A stretch of DNA of 55,808 nt from the NCBI GenBank assembly GCA_049585815.1, contig JBAVAR010000120.1:1-55808 (forward strand). Reading direction: 5' to 3'. A program made the position numbers and the translations under genes. Shown in pieces: positions 16,448-24,770 of the stretch (the first letter of the stretch is position 1; every line of letters begins with the position of its first letter). The DNA comes from DATLSM01 sp049585815. GTDB taxonomy: Bacteria; Actinomycetota; Thermoleophilia; Solirubrobacterales; 70-9. Below the pieces are notes generated by a model. That model saw nothing but the letters and a program-made list of their open reading frames with translations, did no database searches and was not told the DNA's origin.

Positions 16448-17395
16448 ATGCCCCCTTTGCCCGCCCGCCCAACCGCTGTATTGCTCGCCGCCCTCGCCCT
16501 CCCTGCCGTGCTGCTCGCGGGCTGTGGTGGCTCGTCGTCGAGCTCCTCCTCGGGATCGAGCGAAAAGATCGACGCGGTCGGCGCCGAGAACGAGTACGCG
16601 AACGTGATCGAACAGATCGGTGGCAAGTACGTCAAGGTCACCGCGATCGAGAGTAATCCGAACACCGACCCCCACACCTTCGAAGCGAGCCCGAGCGTCG
16701 CGCAGACGGTCAGTGCGGCGAAGCTGCTGATCGAAAACGGGGTCGGATACGACACCTATATGGAAAAGATCGAGGCGGCCTCTCCAAACTCATCGCGCAG
16801 GGTGATCAACGTCCAGCACCTCCTCGGCCTCCCGGACTCCACCTCGAACCCGCACCTCTGGTACAAACCGGAAACGATGCCGGCGGTCGCCAAGGCGCTG
16901 GTCAGTGACCTCTCGGCGCTGCAGCCCGCACACGCCGCGTACTTCCAGGCCAACGCCAAGAAGTTCGAAGAATCGCTGAGGCCGTGGCACGCGGCGATCG
17001 CAAAGTTCAAGGCTGCCTACCCGCACACGCCGGTCGCGACGACCGAGCCGGTCGGCGACTACATGCTCGAAGCCGCCGGGACGAGGAACATGACTCCCTT
17101 CACGCTGCAGGCTTCGATCATGAACGGCACCGACCCGGCGCCTCAGAACGTGACGTTGCAGAACTCTCTGTTCTCGGGACATCACGTGGAGGTGTTCGTC
17201 TACAACCAGCAGGTGACCGACTCGCTGACCGAATCGTTTCTGAAGGCCGCCGCAAGTCAGGGCATACCGGTTGTCGGGGTCTACGAGACGATGCCGACCC
17301 CTGGCTATGACTACCAGTCGTGGATGATCGCCGAGGTAAAGGCGCTGGAAAAGGCAGTGAAAGATAAGATCTCCACGCAGAAGCTCGTGCCATGA
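16448..17395 (+). CDS. znuA: Zinc ABC transporter substrate-binding lipoprotein (ZnuA/TroA family)
   Basis: A 315-residue cluster-A-I solute-binding protein. The signal peptide ends in lipobox VLLAGC, followed by a Ser-rich tether. Metal-site motifs are NTDPHTFEASPS (first His) and SNPHLWYKPE (second His). The third ligand region reads TTEPVGDYML, with Glu where ZnuA usually has His, and the fourth region lies near VGVYETMPTPGYDYQSWM. This departure may alter metal preference (Zn versus Mn). AGGAG precedes the ATG. It overlaps the ATPase gene by 4 nt (ATGA). Zinc is favoured by the adjoining Zur and His-rich genes. Confidence 0.82.
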   Translation: MPPLPARPTAVLLAALALPAVLLAGCGGSSSSSSSGSSEKIDAVGAENEYANVIEQIGGKYVKVTAIESNPNTDPHTFEASPSVAQTVSAAKLLIENGVGYDTYMEKIEAASPNSSRRVINVQHLLGLPDSTSNPHLWYKPETMPAVAKALVSDLSALQPAHAAYFQANAKKFEESLRPWHAAIAKFKAAYPHTPVATTEPVGDYMLEAAGTRNMTPFTLQASIMNGTDPAPQNVTLQNSLFSGHHVEVFVYNQQVTDSLTESFLKAAASQGIPVVGVYETMPTPGYDYQSWMIAEVKALEKAVKDKISTQKLVP

Positions 17396-18243
17396 ACAAC
17401 GAGGCGCCGCTGGCCGCCAAGAGCCAGGAGATCCTCCAGGTCGACGGCGTCTGCGTAGAACTGTCCGGGCGCACGATTCTCGATCGGGTCAGCTTTGAGA
17501 TCGCGCCGGGTGAGTTCACGGGTCTGATCGGATCAAACGGGGCGGGCAAGACGACCCTGTTCCGGGTGATCCTTGGCCTGCAGGCGGCGAGCAGCGGACG
17601 CGTGCTCGCCGATGGCCGCGAGCACGCACGCCGCCATCGCCGTATCGGCTACGTGCCGCAGAAGTTCCTGTTCGACCCGGATGTTCCGTTGCGCGCGCGT
17701 GATCTCGTCGGGCTCGGGATCGACGCACACCGTCTGGGGGTGCCACGACCCTCTCGGACCAGGCGAGCACTAGTCGAGGAGATGCTGGACGCAGTCGGCG
17801 CCATCGGTTTTGCCGACACGCGTGTCGGCAAGCTCTCCGGCGGCGAGCAACAGCGCATCCTGATCGCGCACGCGCTGATCGCCAGGCCGCGGCTGCTGCT
17901 GCTCGATGAGCCGCTCGCCAACCTCGACCTGGGCAGCGCCCACGAAGTGGTGGCGCTGCTTGCACGCATTACCAGCGAGCATGGGATCGCCGTGCTGATC
18001 TCCGCACACGAGATCAACCCGCTTCTGCCCGTCATGAACCGCATCGTCTACCTCGCCGCCGGGCGGGCAGTCAGCGGCACAACTGAGGAGGTCGTCCGCG
18101 CCGATGTGCTCAGCAAGCTCTACGGTCACCATGTCGACGTCCTGCACGTCCACGGCCGCGTGCTGATCGTGGCCGGCGCCGGGGAGGACGCCGACCTGGC
18201 GGGCCACGAGGGAGTCTTCCCTCGATCGGAGGTCCTCTCGTGA
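17392..18243 (+). CDS. znuC: Zinc ABC transporter ATP-binding protein
   Basis: The 283-residue ATPase has Walker A GSNGAGKTTL (~residues 44-53), Q-loop region VPQKF, signature LSGGEQQR, Walker B LLLLDEP and the switch His in ISAHE. It powers uptake through the two permeases downstream. The C-terminus is extended and includes HHVDVLHVHGRVL, a small His cluster. ATGA overlaps on the znuA side and GTGA on the permease side indicate translational coupling. Confidence 0.88.
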   Translation: MNNEAPLAAKSQEILQVDGVCVELSGRTILDRVSFEIAPGEFTGLIGSNGAGKTTLFRVILGLQAASSGRVLADGREHARRHRRIGYVPQKFLFDPDVPLRARDLVGLGIDAHRLGVPRPSRTRRALVEEMLDAVGAIGFADTRVGKLSGGEQQRILIAHALIARPRLLLLDEPLANLDLGSAHEVVALLARITSEHGIAVLISAHEINPLLPVMNRIVYLAAGRAVSGTTEEVVRADVLSKLYGHHVDVLHVHGRVLIVAGAGEDADLAGHEGVFPRSEVLS

Positions 18244-19160
18244 GCCACTTGCTTTCGCCGATCTTTGCCTCCGGCTTCTTCGAAAGCGAATCCGTGCATA
18301 TCGCCCTCGCAGTCGGGGCGCTCGTCGCGGTAGTCACCGGCGTGATCGGCGTGTTCACGGTGATGCGCGGCCAATCTTTCGCGGGCGAGGCATTCGGTGA
18401 CTTGGGAACCACCGGCGGCGCAGGCGCGTATCTCATCGGCGTCGGGCCGCTGTGGGGTTTCGTGCTGGGCAACGTGATCGCGGCGGGCGCGATGGAAGCG
18501 ATCGGCGTGCAGCGCGCGCGCGGACGCGATCTTGCCGCCGGGATCGTGCTCGGCGCGGGGATCGGCCTAGCGGCCCTGTTCCTGCATCTGTATACGACCG
18601 AACACAGCACCACCGGCGCAACCGTCACGATCCTCTTCGGCTCGGTGTTCGCGATCTCAAGTTCGACGATTCCGCTGATCGTGCTCCTGAGTGCTGTCGT
18701 GCTGGCAATCACGCTGACGATCTACCGTCCGCTGCTGCTCAGCTCCGTGAACGCCGAGATGGCATCGGCCCGCGGAATCCCGGTGCGACTCGTCGGCGTG
18801 CTCTACCTGCTCGCCCTTGCGCTCGCGGCTGCGCTCGCGGCGATTACGATCGGCACGATCCTCTCAACAGCCCTGCTCGTCGGGCCAGCGGCGAGCGCAC
18901 TGCGTCTGACCAGGCGCCCGATCACCGCATTGTTGACCGCGGCGGTCATTGGGATCGGCGCTATGTGGCTCGGCACCATCCTTGCCTATGACAGCTTCGA
19001 CTGGCCGCCCATCGGACAAGGATGGCCGGTGAGCTTCTTCGTGGTGACTCTCGTGTTCATTACCTACCTGCTATCCGGGCTCCCCGAAGCTAGGCGCCGC
19101 CGAAAAGCAGAGCAGACCCGACCCCCCTACCCGGTTGGACAGCCGGCAACCACCAGCTAG
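18240..19160 (+). CDS. znuB: Zinc ABC transporter permease (ZnuB family, first copy)
   Basis: A 306-residue ABC-3 family permease with about eight membrane segments, starting at GTG 18240 and overlapping znuC by 4 nt. Family pieces are VTGVIGVFTVMRGQSFAGEAFGDLG near the N-terminus, ILFGSVFAISS, YRPLLLSSVNAEMASARGIPV and TIGTILSTALLVGPAASALRL. It forms the membrane channel with the second permease at 19172, possibly as a heterodimer. That pairing is inferred from adjacency. Confidence 0.85.
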   Translation: MSHLLSPIFASGFFESESVHIALAVGALVAVVTGVIGVFTVMRGQSFAGEAFGDLGTTGGAGAYLIGVGPLWGFVLGNVIAAGAMEAIGVQRARGRDLAAGIVLGAGIGLAALFLHLYTTEHSTTGATVTILFGSVFAISSSTIPLIVLLSAVVLAITLTIYRPLLLSSVNAEMASARGIPVRLVGVLYLLALALAAALAAITIGTILSTALLVGPAASALRLTRRPITALLTAAVIGIGAMWLGTILAYDSFDWPPIGQGWPVSFFVVTLVFITYLLSGLPEARRRRKAEQTRPPYPVGQPATTS

Positions 19161-19171
19161 CGGCACACACC

Positions 19172-19987
19172 GTGTTCTCCGGCTTCATGGTCAATGCCTG
19201 GACGGTCGCCAGCATCGTCGCGGTCGTCGCGGGAGTGATTGGGTTCTTCACGGTCATGCGCGGATCGGCGTTCGCCGCCCACGCGATCCCCAACGGGTCC
19301 TTCGCCGGTGCCGCCGGTGCCAGCCTGATCGGCGCCAGCACACTCTTTGGCCTCGGCGTGTTCTCACTCGGCGGCGCCATGGCGATCGGCCTGCTCGGCC
19401 GCAGGGGTCGCCACGATGTGGCGACCGCCCTCGCGCTTGTAGCCATGCTCGCCCTCGGCGCACTGTTCCTGAGCTTCAGCGTCGAGTACGCACCCGACGT
19501 CTACTCCTTGCTATTCGGCGAGGTCCTCGGAATCAGCCCCAACGAGCTCGCCCCGACCGCGATCCTCGGCGCCCTCTGCATCCTCGCGGTGGCGATCTTG
19601 TACCGGCCGCTGATGCTCTCCTCGGTCCTCCCCGAGGTTGGAGAGGCTCGCGGCGTGAGCAGCTTTCGGATGGAGATGCTTTTCCTCGCTGTCCTCGCCC
19701 TGGCAACGACGATGACGGTGCCGGTCGTCGGGACACTGCTGATCTTCAGCCTCATGATCGGCGCACCAGCGGCCGCCCGCTCATTCACCGACCGGCCACT
19801 GGTGGCCATGGCATTGTCAGTGGCAATCGCCCTGCTGATCGTCTGGATCGCGATCGCCGCCTCCTATGAAACGAACTATCCCGTGGGGTTCTTCGTCGGC
19901 AGCGGTAGCGCCGCTGCATATGTTCTCGGGCGGTTGTGGGCGGCGGGGCAGACCCGGTTCCTTCGGATACAAGCGCTCGATCTCTAG
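19172..19987 (+). CDS. Zinc ABC transporter permease (ZnuB family, second copy)
   Basis: A 271-residue ABC-3 permease starting at GTG 19172, 11 nt after the first permease. It keeps VAGVIGFFTVMRGSAFAAHAIPNGSF, LLFGEVLGIS, YRPLMLSSVLPEVGEARGV and VPVVGTLLIFSLMIGAPAAARS. It aligns along its length with the upstream permease, so the pair is an old duplication. Two non-identical permeases suggest a heterodimeric channel. It ends just before the Zur gene, whose own promoter lies inside its last codons. Confidence 0.84.
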   Translation: MFSGFMVNAWTVASIVAVVAGVIGFFTVMRGSAFAAHAIPNGSFAGAAGASLIGASTLFGLGVFSLGGAMAIGLLGRRGRHDVATALALVAMLALGALFLSFSVEYAPDVYSLLFGEVLGISPNELAPTAILGALCILAVAILYRPLMLSSVLPEVGEARGVSSFRMEMLFLAVLALATTMTVPVVGTLLIFSLMIGAPAAARSFTDRPLVAMALSVAIALLIVWIAIAASYETNYPVGFFVGSGSAAAYVLGRLWAAGQTRFLRIQALDL

Positions 19988-19990
19988 GAT
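19962..19990 (+). promoter_or_regulatory. Predicted internal promoter for the Fur-family gene
   Basis: TTCGGA (19962-19967), a 17-bp spacer and TAGGAT (19985-19990) precede ATG 19998 by 7 nt. This fits a leaderless start, letting the regulator be made independently of the transporter operon. Confidence 0.5.
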
Positions 19991-19997
19991 CGACGAA

Positions 19998-20444
19998 ATG
20001 ACGACGACCACTCATACGCCCTGGTCCGAACATGCCCTCGCAGTCCTGCGGGGCGCTGGCTTTCGCCGCGGCGGAGCGCGCATCGCCGTGATCAAGGCCC
20101 TCGCCGACCACGACTGCGCGGTGACCGCCTTCGAGCTGGAGGACGATCTGCGCCGTCGCAATGCCGGGGTGGGTCGGGCCAGCATCTACCGCGCGCTGGA
20201 GCAGCTCGTGCAGCTCGGCCTCCTGCAGCGCCTCGAAGTCTCCCGCGGCACCGCGGGCTATGAGCGGGTCAAACCCGACGGGGACCACCACCACCATGCG
20301 ATCTGTAGCGAGTGCGGCCGAATGATCACCTTCGAGAACGCCTCGCTGGAGCGGGCGATCGACAAGGTGAGCGGGAGAATGAGCTTCGAGGCCGCGGAGC
20401 ATGAGGTGACGATCCGCGGGCGCTGCGAGCGTTGCACAGGCTGA
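19998..20444 (+). CDS. zur: Fur-family transcriptional regulator, probable Zur
   Basis: A 148-residue protein with an N-terminal winged helix (VTAFELEDDLRRRNAGVGRASIYRALEQLVQLGLL) and a dimerisation domain containing the metal-site stretch DGDHHHHAICSECGRM and a final CERCTG, giving the two CxxC pairs of the structural zinc site. I chose ATG 19998 because longer in-frame sequence overlaps the permease and lacks homology. Position at the end of the znu operon supports zinc sensing; Fur or Mur roles are less likely. It would bind the repeat at 16352-16378. Confidence 0.83.
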   Translation: MTTTTHTPWSEHALAVLRGAGFRRGGARIAVIKALADHDCAVTAFELEDDLRRRNAGVGRASIYRALEQLVQLGLLQRLEVSRGTAGYERVKPDGDHHHHAICSECGRMITFENASLERAIDKVSGRMSFEAAEHEVTIRGRCERCTG

Positions 20445-20677
20445 GCTGCTTGGCTCTGGGCTACTCCTATGCTCGATTGGACGCGCCAACTGCTTATCAC
20501 TCCGGAGGCCTCGGGTCTGGAGGGATCCGAGCGGTCACTCAGGCTTCCGGATGTAAATAGGTCCGGCCCAGGATGTCCGGCCGATCATCCCGCGCCTGTG
20601 GCGGGCGCCATGGTTCAGAGACTTCGCCTGGCGGGGCACCAACTGCTGCGAGTCCTGCAGGTCGAACTCCTCTGCAC
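20445..20677. other. Intergenic space between convergent zur and mntH
   Basis: About 233 nt with no supported gene. I see no strong intrinsic terminator. Confidence 0.4.
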
Positions 20678-22018
20678 TCAGCTCATGAAGAACTGCTGAT
20701 AGAGCAGGAAGACGTTCAGCGCGCTGATGATGCCTGCGACGCTCCATGCAATGACCGACGTGGTACGGCGATTGACATGGACCCCCATGACATCACGCCG
20801 GCTGGTCATCATGACCAGCGGCACGAGCGCGAAGGGGATGCCGAATGAGAGCACGACCTGGCTGAGAACGAGCACGCTGGTCGGGTTCAGGCCGATCGCC
20901 AGGACAGCGATGGCGGGGATCATCGTGACCGCGCGGCGCAGCATCAGCGGGATGCGGACGTTGATAAAGCCTTGCATGACCACCTGGCCGGCGTAGGTGC
21001 CGACGCTTGATGAGGAGGCGCCGGAGGCGAGCAGCGCGACCGCGAAGGCGAGCGCAGCGGTGCCGCCGACGAGGTGGCCAAACTGCGTGTGGGCTTCGGG
21101 GATCGAGCTCAGACCCGAGAGAGCGGGAGTGTGAAACAGCTTGGCGGCGACGGCGAGCATCGCCATGTTGACCAGGCCGGCGAGGCCTAGCGCGACGATC
21201 ACGTCCAGGCGCTCAAAGCGCAGCACGCGGCTGCGCTCCTTGTCATCGCGGCAGGGCATCCGGCCTTTGGTCAGCGCGGAGTGCAGATAGATGACGTGTG
21301 GCATCACGGTCGCGCCGATGATGCCGACCGCGAGATAGAGCGAGCCGCTGCCGCGCAGGCCGGGCAAGAGGCCGCGCAGCGAGCCGTGGGCAGACGGTCC
21401 GATGCGCAGCGTCTCGTAGAGGAAACCGGCGAAGATGATGCCGAGAAGCGCGGTGATCGCCAGCTCGAAGCGGCGGAAACCGTGGGTCTGCAACTCAAGG
21501 ATCGCGAACGCGATCACGCCGGTCATCAGGCCGGCCGGCAGCAGCGGCACGCCGAAAAGCAGGTTCAGCCCGAGCGCTGCGCCGAGGAACTCGGCGACGT
21601 CGGTCGACATCGCCATGATCTCCGCCTGCACCCACATGCCCCACGTGAACGGGCGAGGGAAACGCTCGCGCACGACCTCGGGATAGTTGCGGTCGGTGAC
21701 GATCCCCAGCTTGGCCGAGAGGTACTGGATCAGCATCGCCATCACGTTGGCCAGCAAAACGACCCACAGCAACAGGTATCCGAACTGGGCGCCACCTTCG
21801 ATGTTCGTGGCGAAGTTACCCGGGTCGACGTAGGCGATCGAGGCGACAAATGCCGGGCCCAGCATCATGAGCGTCGCGCGCAGGCGACCCTTGGCCAGCA
21901 GCTGATCGAGCGCGCTCGGCCCCGCCAGCGCTCCGCCGAGCTCCCCTGGTAGCGCCACCGAGGCGCCCTCGACGGCGCCCTCAAGCGCGGGAACCGGATC
22001 GCCCTGAACTGGCTTCAC
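20678..22018 (-). CDS. mntH: NRAMP-family Mn(II)/divalent metal transporter
   Basis: A 446-residue proton-coupled transporter. The TM1 signature YVDPGNFATNIEGG supplies the Asp and Asn metal ligands, and the TM6 region GATVMPHVIYLHSALT supplies the MPH motif. About eleven membrane helices are predicted. It is the second gene of an operon: its ATG overlaps the stop of the DtxR-family regulator by 4 nt. Manganese is the likely substrate given that partner, although NRAMP proteins also carry Fe(II) and Cd(II). Confidence 0.9.
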   Translation of the reverse strand: MKPVQGDPVPALEGAVEGASVALPGELGGALAGPSALDQLLAKGRLRATLMMLGPAFVASIAYVDPGNFATNIEGGAQFGYLLLWVVLLANVMAMLIQYLSAKLGIVTDRNYPEVVRERFPRPFTWGMWVQAEIMAMSTDVAEFLGAALGLNLLFGVPLLPAGLMTGVIAFAILELQTHGFRRFELAITALLGIIFAGFLYETLRIGPSAHGSLRGLLPGLRGSGSLYLAVGIIGATVMPHVIYLHSALTKGRMPCRDDKERSRVLRFERLDVIVALGLAGLVNMAMLAVAAKLFHTPALSGLSSIPEAHTQFGHLVGGTAALAFAVALLASGASSSSVGTYAGQVVMQGFINVRIPLMLRRAVTMIPAIAVLAIGLNPTSVLVLSQVVLSFGIPFALVPLVMMTSRRDVMGVHVNRRTTSVIAWSVAGIISALNVFLLYQQFFMS

Positions 22019-22692
22019 GACTCTTTGGGCTCGATTCGCATCGCCTGTGCCAGCTCGCCGCCGATCGGATGCTCGTGCTCGCCGAAGCGGACAAACACTG
22101 GCCCGCCAAACGGCTGGCGATCGATAACTTCCAACCGCGTGCCCAACGTGATGCCGTGCTCGGCCAGGTAGCGCAGCATCTCCGGGTCGGAGTCAGAGAC
22201 GCGCACGAAATGCCCAGCGGCGCCCACCGCAAGCTCGTCGAGGCGGCGTGTCTCGACCTCCTCGATCTCGAGCTGAGCCGTGGGGATCGGATCGCCGTGG
22301 GGGTCAAGCGCCGGGTCGCCCAAGCGCTCGGCGATCAGCTCCTCGAGCTCCTCAGAGAGGACGTGCTCCAGCACCTCGGCCTCAGCATCGACGCGGTCCC
22401 ATGACATCCCGAGCTCCTCGGCGAGAAACAGCTCGAGCAGGCGGTGGTGGCGCATCACCTCCAGGGCCACCCGCCGTCCCCTCTCGGTCAGCCGCACGCC
22501 GCGGTAGCGCTGGTGCTCGACCAGCCCCTCCTCGACCAGCTTGCCGAGCATGCTCGAGACCGAGCCGGGCGTAACCCCCAGGCGCTCGGCGAGGTCGTTG
22601 GTCGAGACAGCCGAGTCGGCGCGGGTCTCGAGTGCGTAGACCGCCTTGGTGTAGTCCTGCACCGATGCCGAAAGCAAATCCAACGGAGCCAT
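22015..22692 (-). CDS. DtxR-family metal-dependent regulator (MntR/IdeR-like)
   Basis: A 225-residue regulator. The N-terminal winged helix reads VQDYTKAVYALE, NDLAERLGVTPGSVSSMLGKLVEEGLV; the middle dimerisation and metal domain has HHRLLELFLAEELGMSWDRVDAEAEVLEHVLS, with the expected Glu and His ligands. A C-terminal FeoA/SH3-like domain (GTRLEVIDRQPFGGPVFVRF) gives the long IdeR-type layout. Coupling with mntH suggests manganese-responsive repression. A TAATTT hexamer lies 5 nt upstream of the ATG. Confidence 0.85.
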   Translation of the reverse strand: MAPLDLLSASVQDYTKAVYALETRADSAVSTNDLAERLGVTPGSVSSMLGKLVEEGLVEHQRYRGVRLTERGRRVALEVMRHHRLLELFLAEELGMSWDRVDAEAEVLEHVLSEELEELIAERLGDPALDPHGDPIPTAQLEIEEVETRRLDELAVGAAGHFVRVSDSDPEMLRYLAEHGITLGTRLEVIDRQPFGGPVFVRFGEHEHPIGGELAQAMRIEPKES

Positions 22693-22700
22693 AACTGAAA

Positions 22701-22716
22701 TTATGCCATGCCAAAA
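22701..22716. promoter_or_regulatory. Weak candidate MntR operator
   Basis: An imperfect palindrome centred on CATG (TTATGC-CATG-CCAAAA, 4 of 6 arm positions pairing) overlaps the -10 of the mntR-mntH operon. Autoregulation is plausible, but the match is poor. Confidence 0.3.
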
Positions 22717-22753
22717 CTCAGAGAGCCAGAACTCAGTCCAATACCGTCACGAC

Positions 22754-22793
22754 ATGGGTCGTCCTGATTTGGGTATGGGTCGTCCTAATTTGG
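22754..22793. repeat. Two tandem 21-bp direct repeats upstream of the HD-GYP gene
   Basis: ATGGGTCGTCCTGATTTGG (22754-22772) recurs as ATGGGTCGTCCTAATTTGG (22775-22793), 18 of 19 bases identical with a 21-bp period, two helical turns. It lies between mntR and the divergent HD-GYP gene. Confidence 0.6.
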
Positions 22794-22880
22794 ACTTGGC
22801 GCCGGGCATTCGCTCCTCTTGCATCGAAATGGAAGCGAGTTTCTGCAAATCGTCGACGGTCCGCGCCGGACGACATCTGC

Positions 22881-24089
22881 GTGCAACGCCAGCGATGGAG
22901 TAGACGCTCGCAATTCCGGGCGGACCTTTCTAAAGAGCAGTCGCCAACGTGCCGATGCTCGCGCGTGGAGCCAAGCACGGCTGAGGTCCAAAGAGCGGGG
23001 GGTCAGACTGGCGATGAGCGACTGGTGGTTGCCAGCCGCCTGTCTAGGAGCCTGGATCGGGCCCACAGCACAGAGGAGGTCGCCTCGGAGGCGGTGCGCC
23101 AACTCCACGGCTCATTCGATTACTACCTTGCTGTCGTCCAGCGCCTTGACCCTGACGGCTCTCTACGGGTCGTCGGCGCCGCGGGACCCTTGGCCGAAAC
23201 GGTAAGCGACTTTCTTGCCTTGGTGCAACCGGTCGAGCTCGGTGTCAACGGTCGCGTTGCGCGTAGCGGCGAAGCGGTAATGGTGAACGACACCAAGCTC
23301 GACTCCGACTACCTGCATCGCAACCCCCGGACCGACCCCGGATCGGAGCTATCGCTGCCGATTCGCGTGGGGGGCTCAGTCTGGGGCGTACTGAACCTGG
23401 AGCAGGAGGACCCACACGCCTTTGCCGACGAGGATCTCCTGCTCGCCCACATCGTCGCCGGTCAGGTCGGGGCGGCCATCTATCGCTGTCAGTTGGTCGA
23501 CGAGCTGGAGAGTGCTTTCCTCACAACGCTCGGCGTCCTCGCCGATGCGGTCGAGCTGCAAGACGCCTACACCGCCGATCACGCTAATGAGGTCGCCGAG
23601 CTCGCGGTCCGGGTCGGTACACGGATGGGGATCGCCGGTCCAGAGCTTGACCGTCTGCGCTACGGCGCCCTGCTGCACGACGTCGGCAAGATCGGCATAC
23701 CTGGAGAGCTGTTACGCAAGGCGGGCCCGCTTACGCGAGAGGAGCGCCAAAACCTGGATACCCACACGGCGATCGGCGCTCGGATGCTGGAACGGATTCC
23801 CTTTCTCGCTCCGGTCGGACCGCTCGTCCGCTCGGCCCACGAGCGGGTCGATGGTGGCGGCTACCCCGACGGCCTGACCGGCAACGAAATCCCTCGCGGC
23901 GCGATGATTATCGCCACCTGCGATGCCTACCACGCGATGATCTCCGATCGCTCTTACCGAAAGGCGATCGGCACCCACGCGGCGATTCGCGAGCTGCTTG
24001 CAAATGCCGGAACCCAGTTCGATCAAGGCGTCGTTGATTCACTGATCGCCGAGCTGCGCACCTCGGGCATGTCCCCTGATGCGGATTGA
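22881..24089 (+). CDS. GAF domain / HD-GYP phosphohydrolase (probable cyclic-di-GMP phosphodiesterase)
   Basis: Of 402 residues, ~55-205 form a GAF sensor domain (VEEVASEAVRQL-like start, GRVARSGEAVMVND, LPIRVGGSVWGVLNLEQ). Residues ~220-395 form an HD-GYP domain with GALLHDVGKIGIP (HD), DTHTAIGARMLE and HERVDGGGYPDGLTG (HExxDGxGYP). Such enzymes hydrolyse cyclic-di-GMP at a di- or tri-metal site. The start is uncertain: ATG 22881 leaves ~45 residues without homology, and GTG 22965 is an alternative. There is no membrane segment, so it is cytoplasmic. It sits alone. Confidence 0.82.
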   Translation: MQRQRWSRRSQFRADLSKEQSPTCRCSRVEPSTAEVQRAGGQTGDERLVVASRLSRSLDRAHSTEEVASEAVRQLHGSFDYYLAVVQRLDPDGSLRVVGAAGPLAETVSDFLALVQPVELGVNGRVARSGEAVMVNDTKLDSDYLHRNPRTDPGSELSLPIRVGGSVWGVLNLEQEDPHAFADEDLLLAHIVAGQVGAAIYRCQLVDELESAFLTTLGVLADAVELQDAYTADHANEVAELAVRVGTRMGIAGPELDRLRYGALLHDVGKIGIPGELLRKAGPLTREERQNLDTHTAIGARMLERIPFLAPVGPLVRSAHERVDGGGYPDGLTGNEIPRGAMIIATCDAYHAMISDRSYRKAIGTHAAIRELLANAGTQFDQGVVDSLIAELRTSGMSPDAD

Positions 24090-24404
24090 ATGACTGGTAG
24101 CAACAGCCTAATGCTCACCGGTGGAAGACTTTGCTGGGGGAACCATCACGTCGGCTTGTCGGTTTGCTCGCGTGTCTCAAAGTTGGAGCGGGATCTGCCC
24201 GCCACACTTGCGCCTCATCGGCCAGGCTGCGGTGAGCGGATCGTTGGCAGCAAGGGCTCGGGGGGAGCTCAGGGCCGTCGAACCCGCGCGCGAGCGCAAA
24301 AGCCGGCCGAAGGCGCCTAACGTCAGGTCATCAAGACAGGCTAGTTATCGGGTCCACAGCGCATTTCGAGTCGAGGCCCCGATCACCGTTCCCGCCGGGA
24401 CACG
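24090..24404. other. Intergenic space
   Basis: About 315 nt after the HD-GYP gene. ORFs on both strands are of low quality. I see nothing I can support. Confidence 0.4.
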
Positions 24405-24432
24405 AAAAACCCCCGACATTGCGGGGGTTTTT
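24405..24432 (-). terminator. Rho-independent terminator of tRNA-Gly
   Basis: An 11-bp perfect stem (AAAAACCCCCG / CGGGGGTTTTT) with a 6-nt loop begins 4 nt past the tRNA 3' end, with a T-run on the minus strand. Confidence 0.85.
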
Positions 24433-24436
24433 CGAA

Positions 24437-24509
24437 GCGGCTGATGGGACTCGAACCCACGACCTTCTGCATGGCAAGCAGACGCTCTAGCCAACTGAGC
24501 TACAGCCGC
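24437..24509 (-). tRNA. tRNA-Gly (anticodon GCC)
   Basis: On the minus strand a 73-nt cloverleaf is readable: acceptor GCGGCTG / CAGCCGC, D-arm GCTCAGTTGGCTAGAGC, anticodon stem TCTGC / GCAGA around loop TTGCCAT (anticodon GCC, glycine), and T-arm GTGGGTTCGAGTCCCAT. No CCA is encoded. Confidence 0.95.
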
Positions 24510-24522
24510 GCGATGGCCGATT

Positions 24523-24770
24523 CTAGCTTTGCAGCGGGGATTCCTGCATCTCGGCAATCTCGCTCGGATTGGACACTGACTGCCGTGATTCGCGATTTGC
24601 GCCTAAATGCGCCCAAATGGACGCCGCGTCATACGCCCCAGGTAAGGCGCCCGAGAGCTTCTCGCGTCGCTTGGCGACCCGCTGGTAGGTGCTGGATGTG
24701 AAGCGAGCATCGCGGTGCCCAAGCTATTCGGCGAAGAACGCCGAGTCGTCCCTCATGGCCGCTCTCGTGG
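24523..24770 (-). pseudogene. C-terminal relic of a tyrosine recombinase (integrase) beside tRNA-Gly
   Basis: Minus-strand translation gives FFAE, a stop, then LGHRDARFTSSTYQRVAKRR and, further on, AYDAASIWAHLG before a stop at 24523. The LGH...T..TY spacing is the conserved end of phage-type integrases, with the His and catalytic Tyr. An in-frame TAG at 24726-24724 interrupts it, and the rest of the enzyme is missing. The stop is 14 nt from the tRNA gene, as in integrative elements that use tRNA sites. It is dead. Confidence 0.6.

Noticed and set aside
20535..20747. 70-residue ORF at the mntH 3' end
   Set aside because: Mostly overlaps mntH in another frame and lacks protein-like features.
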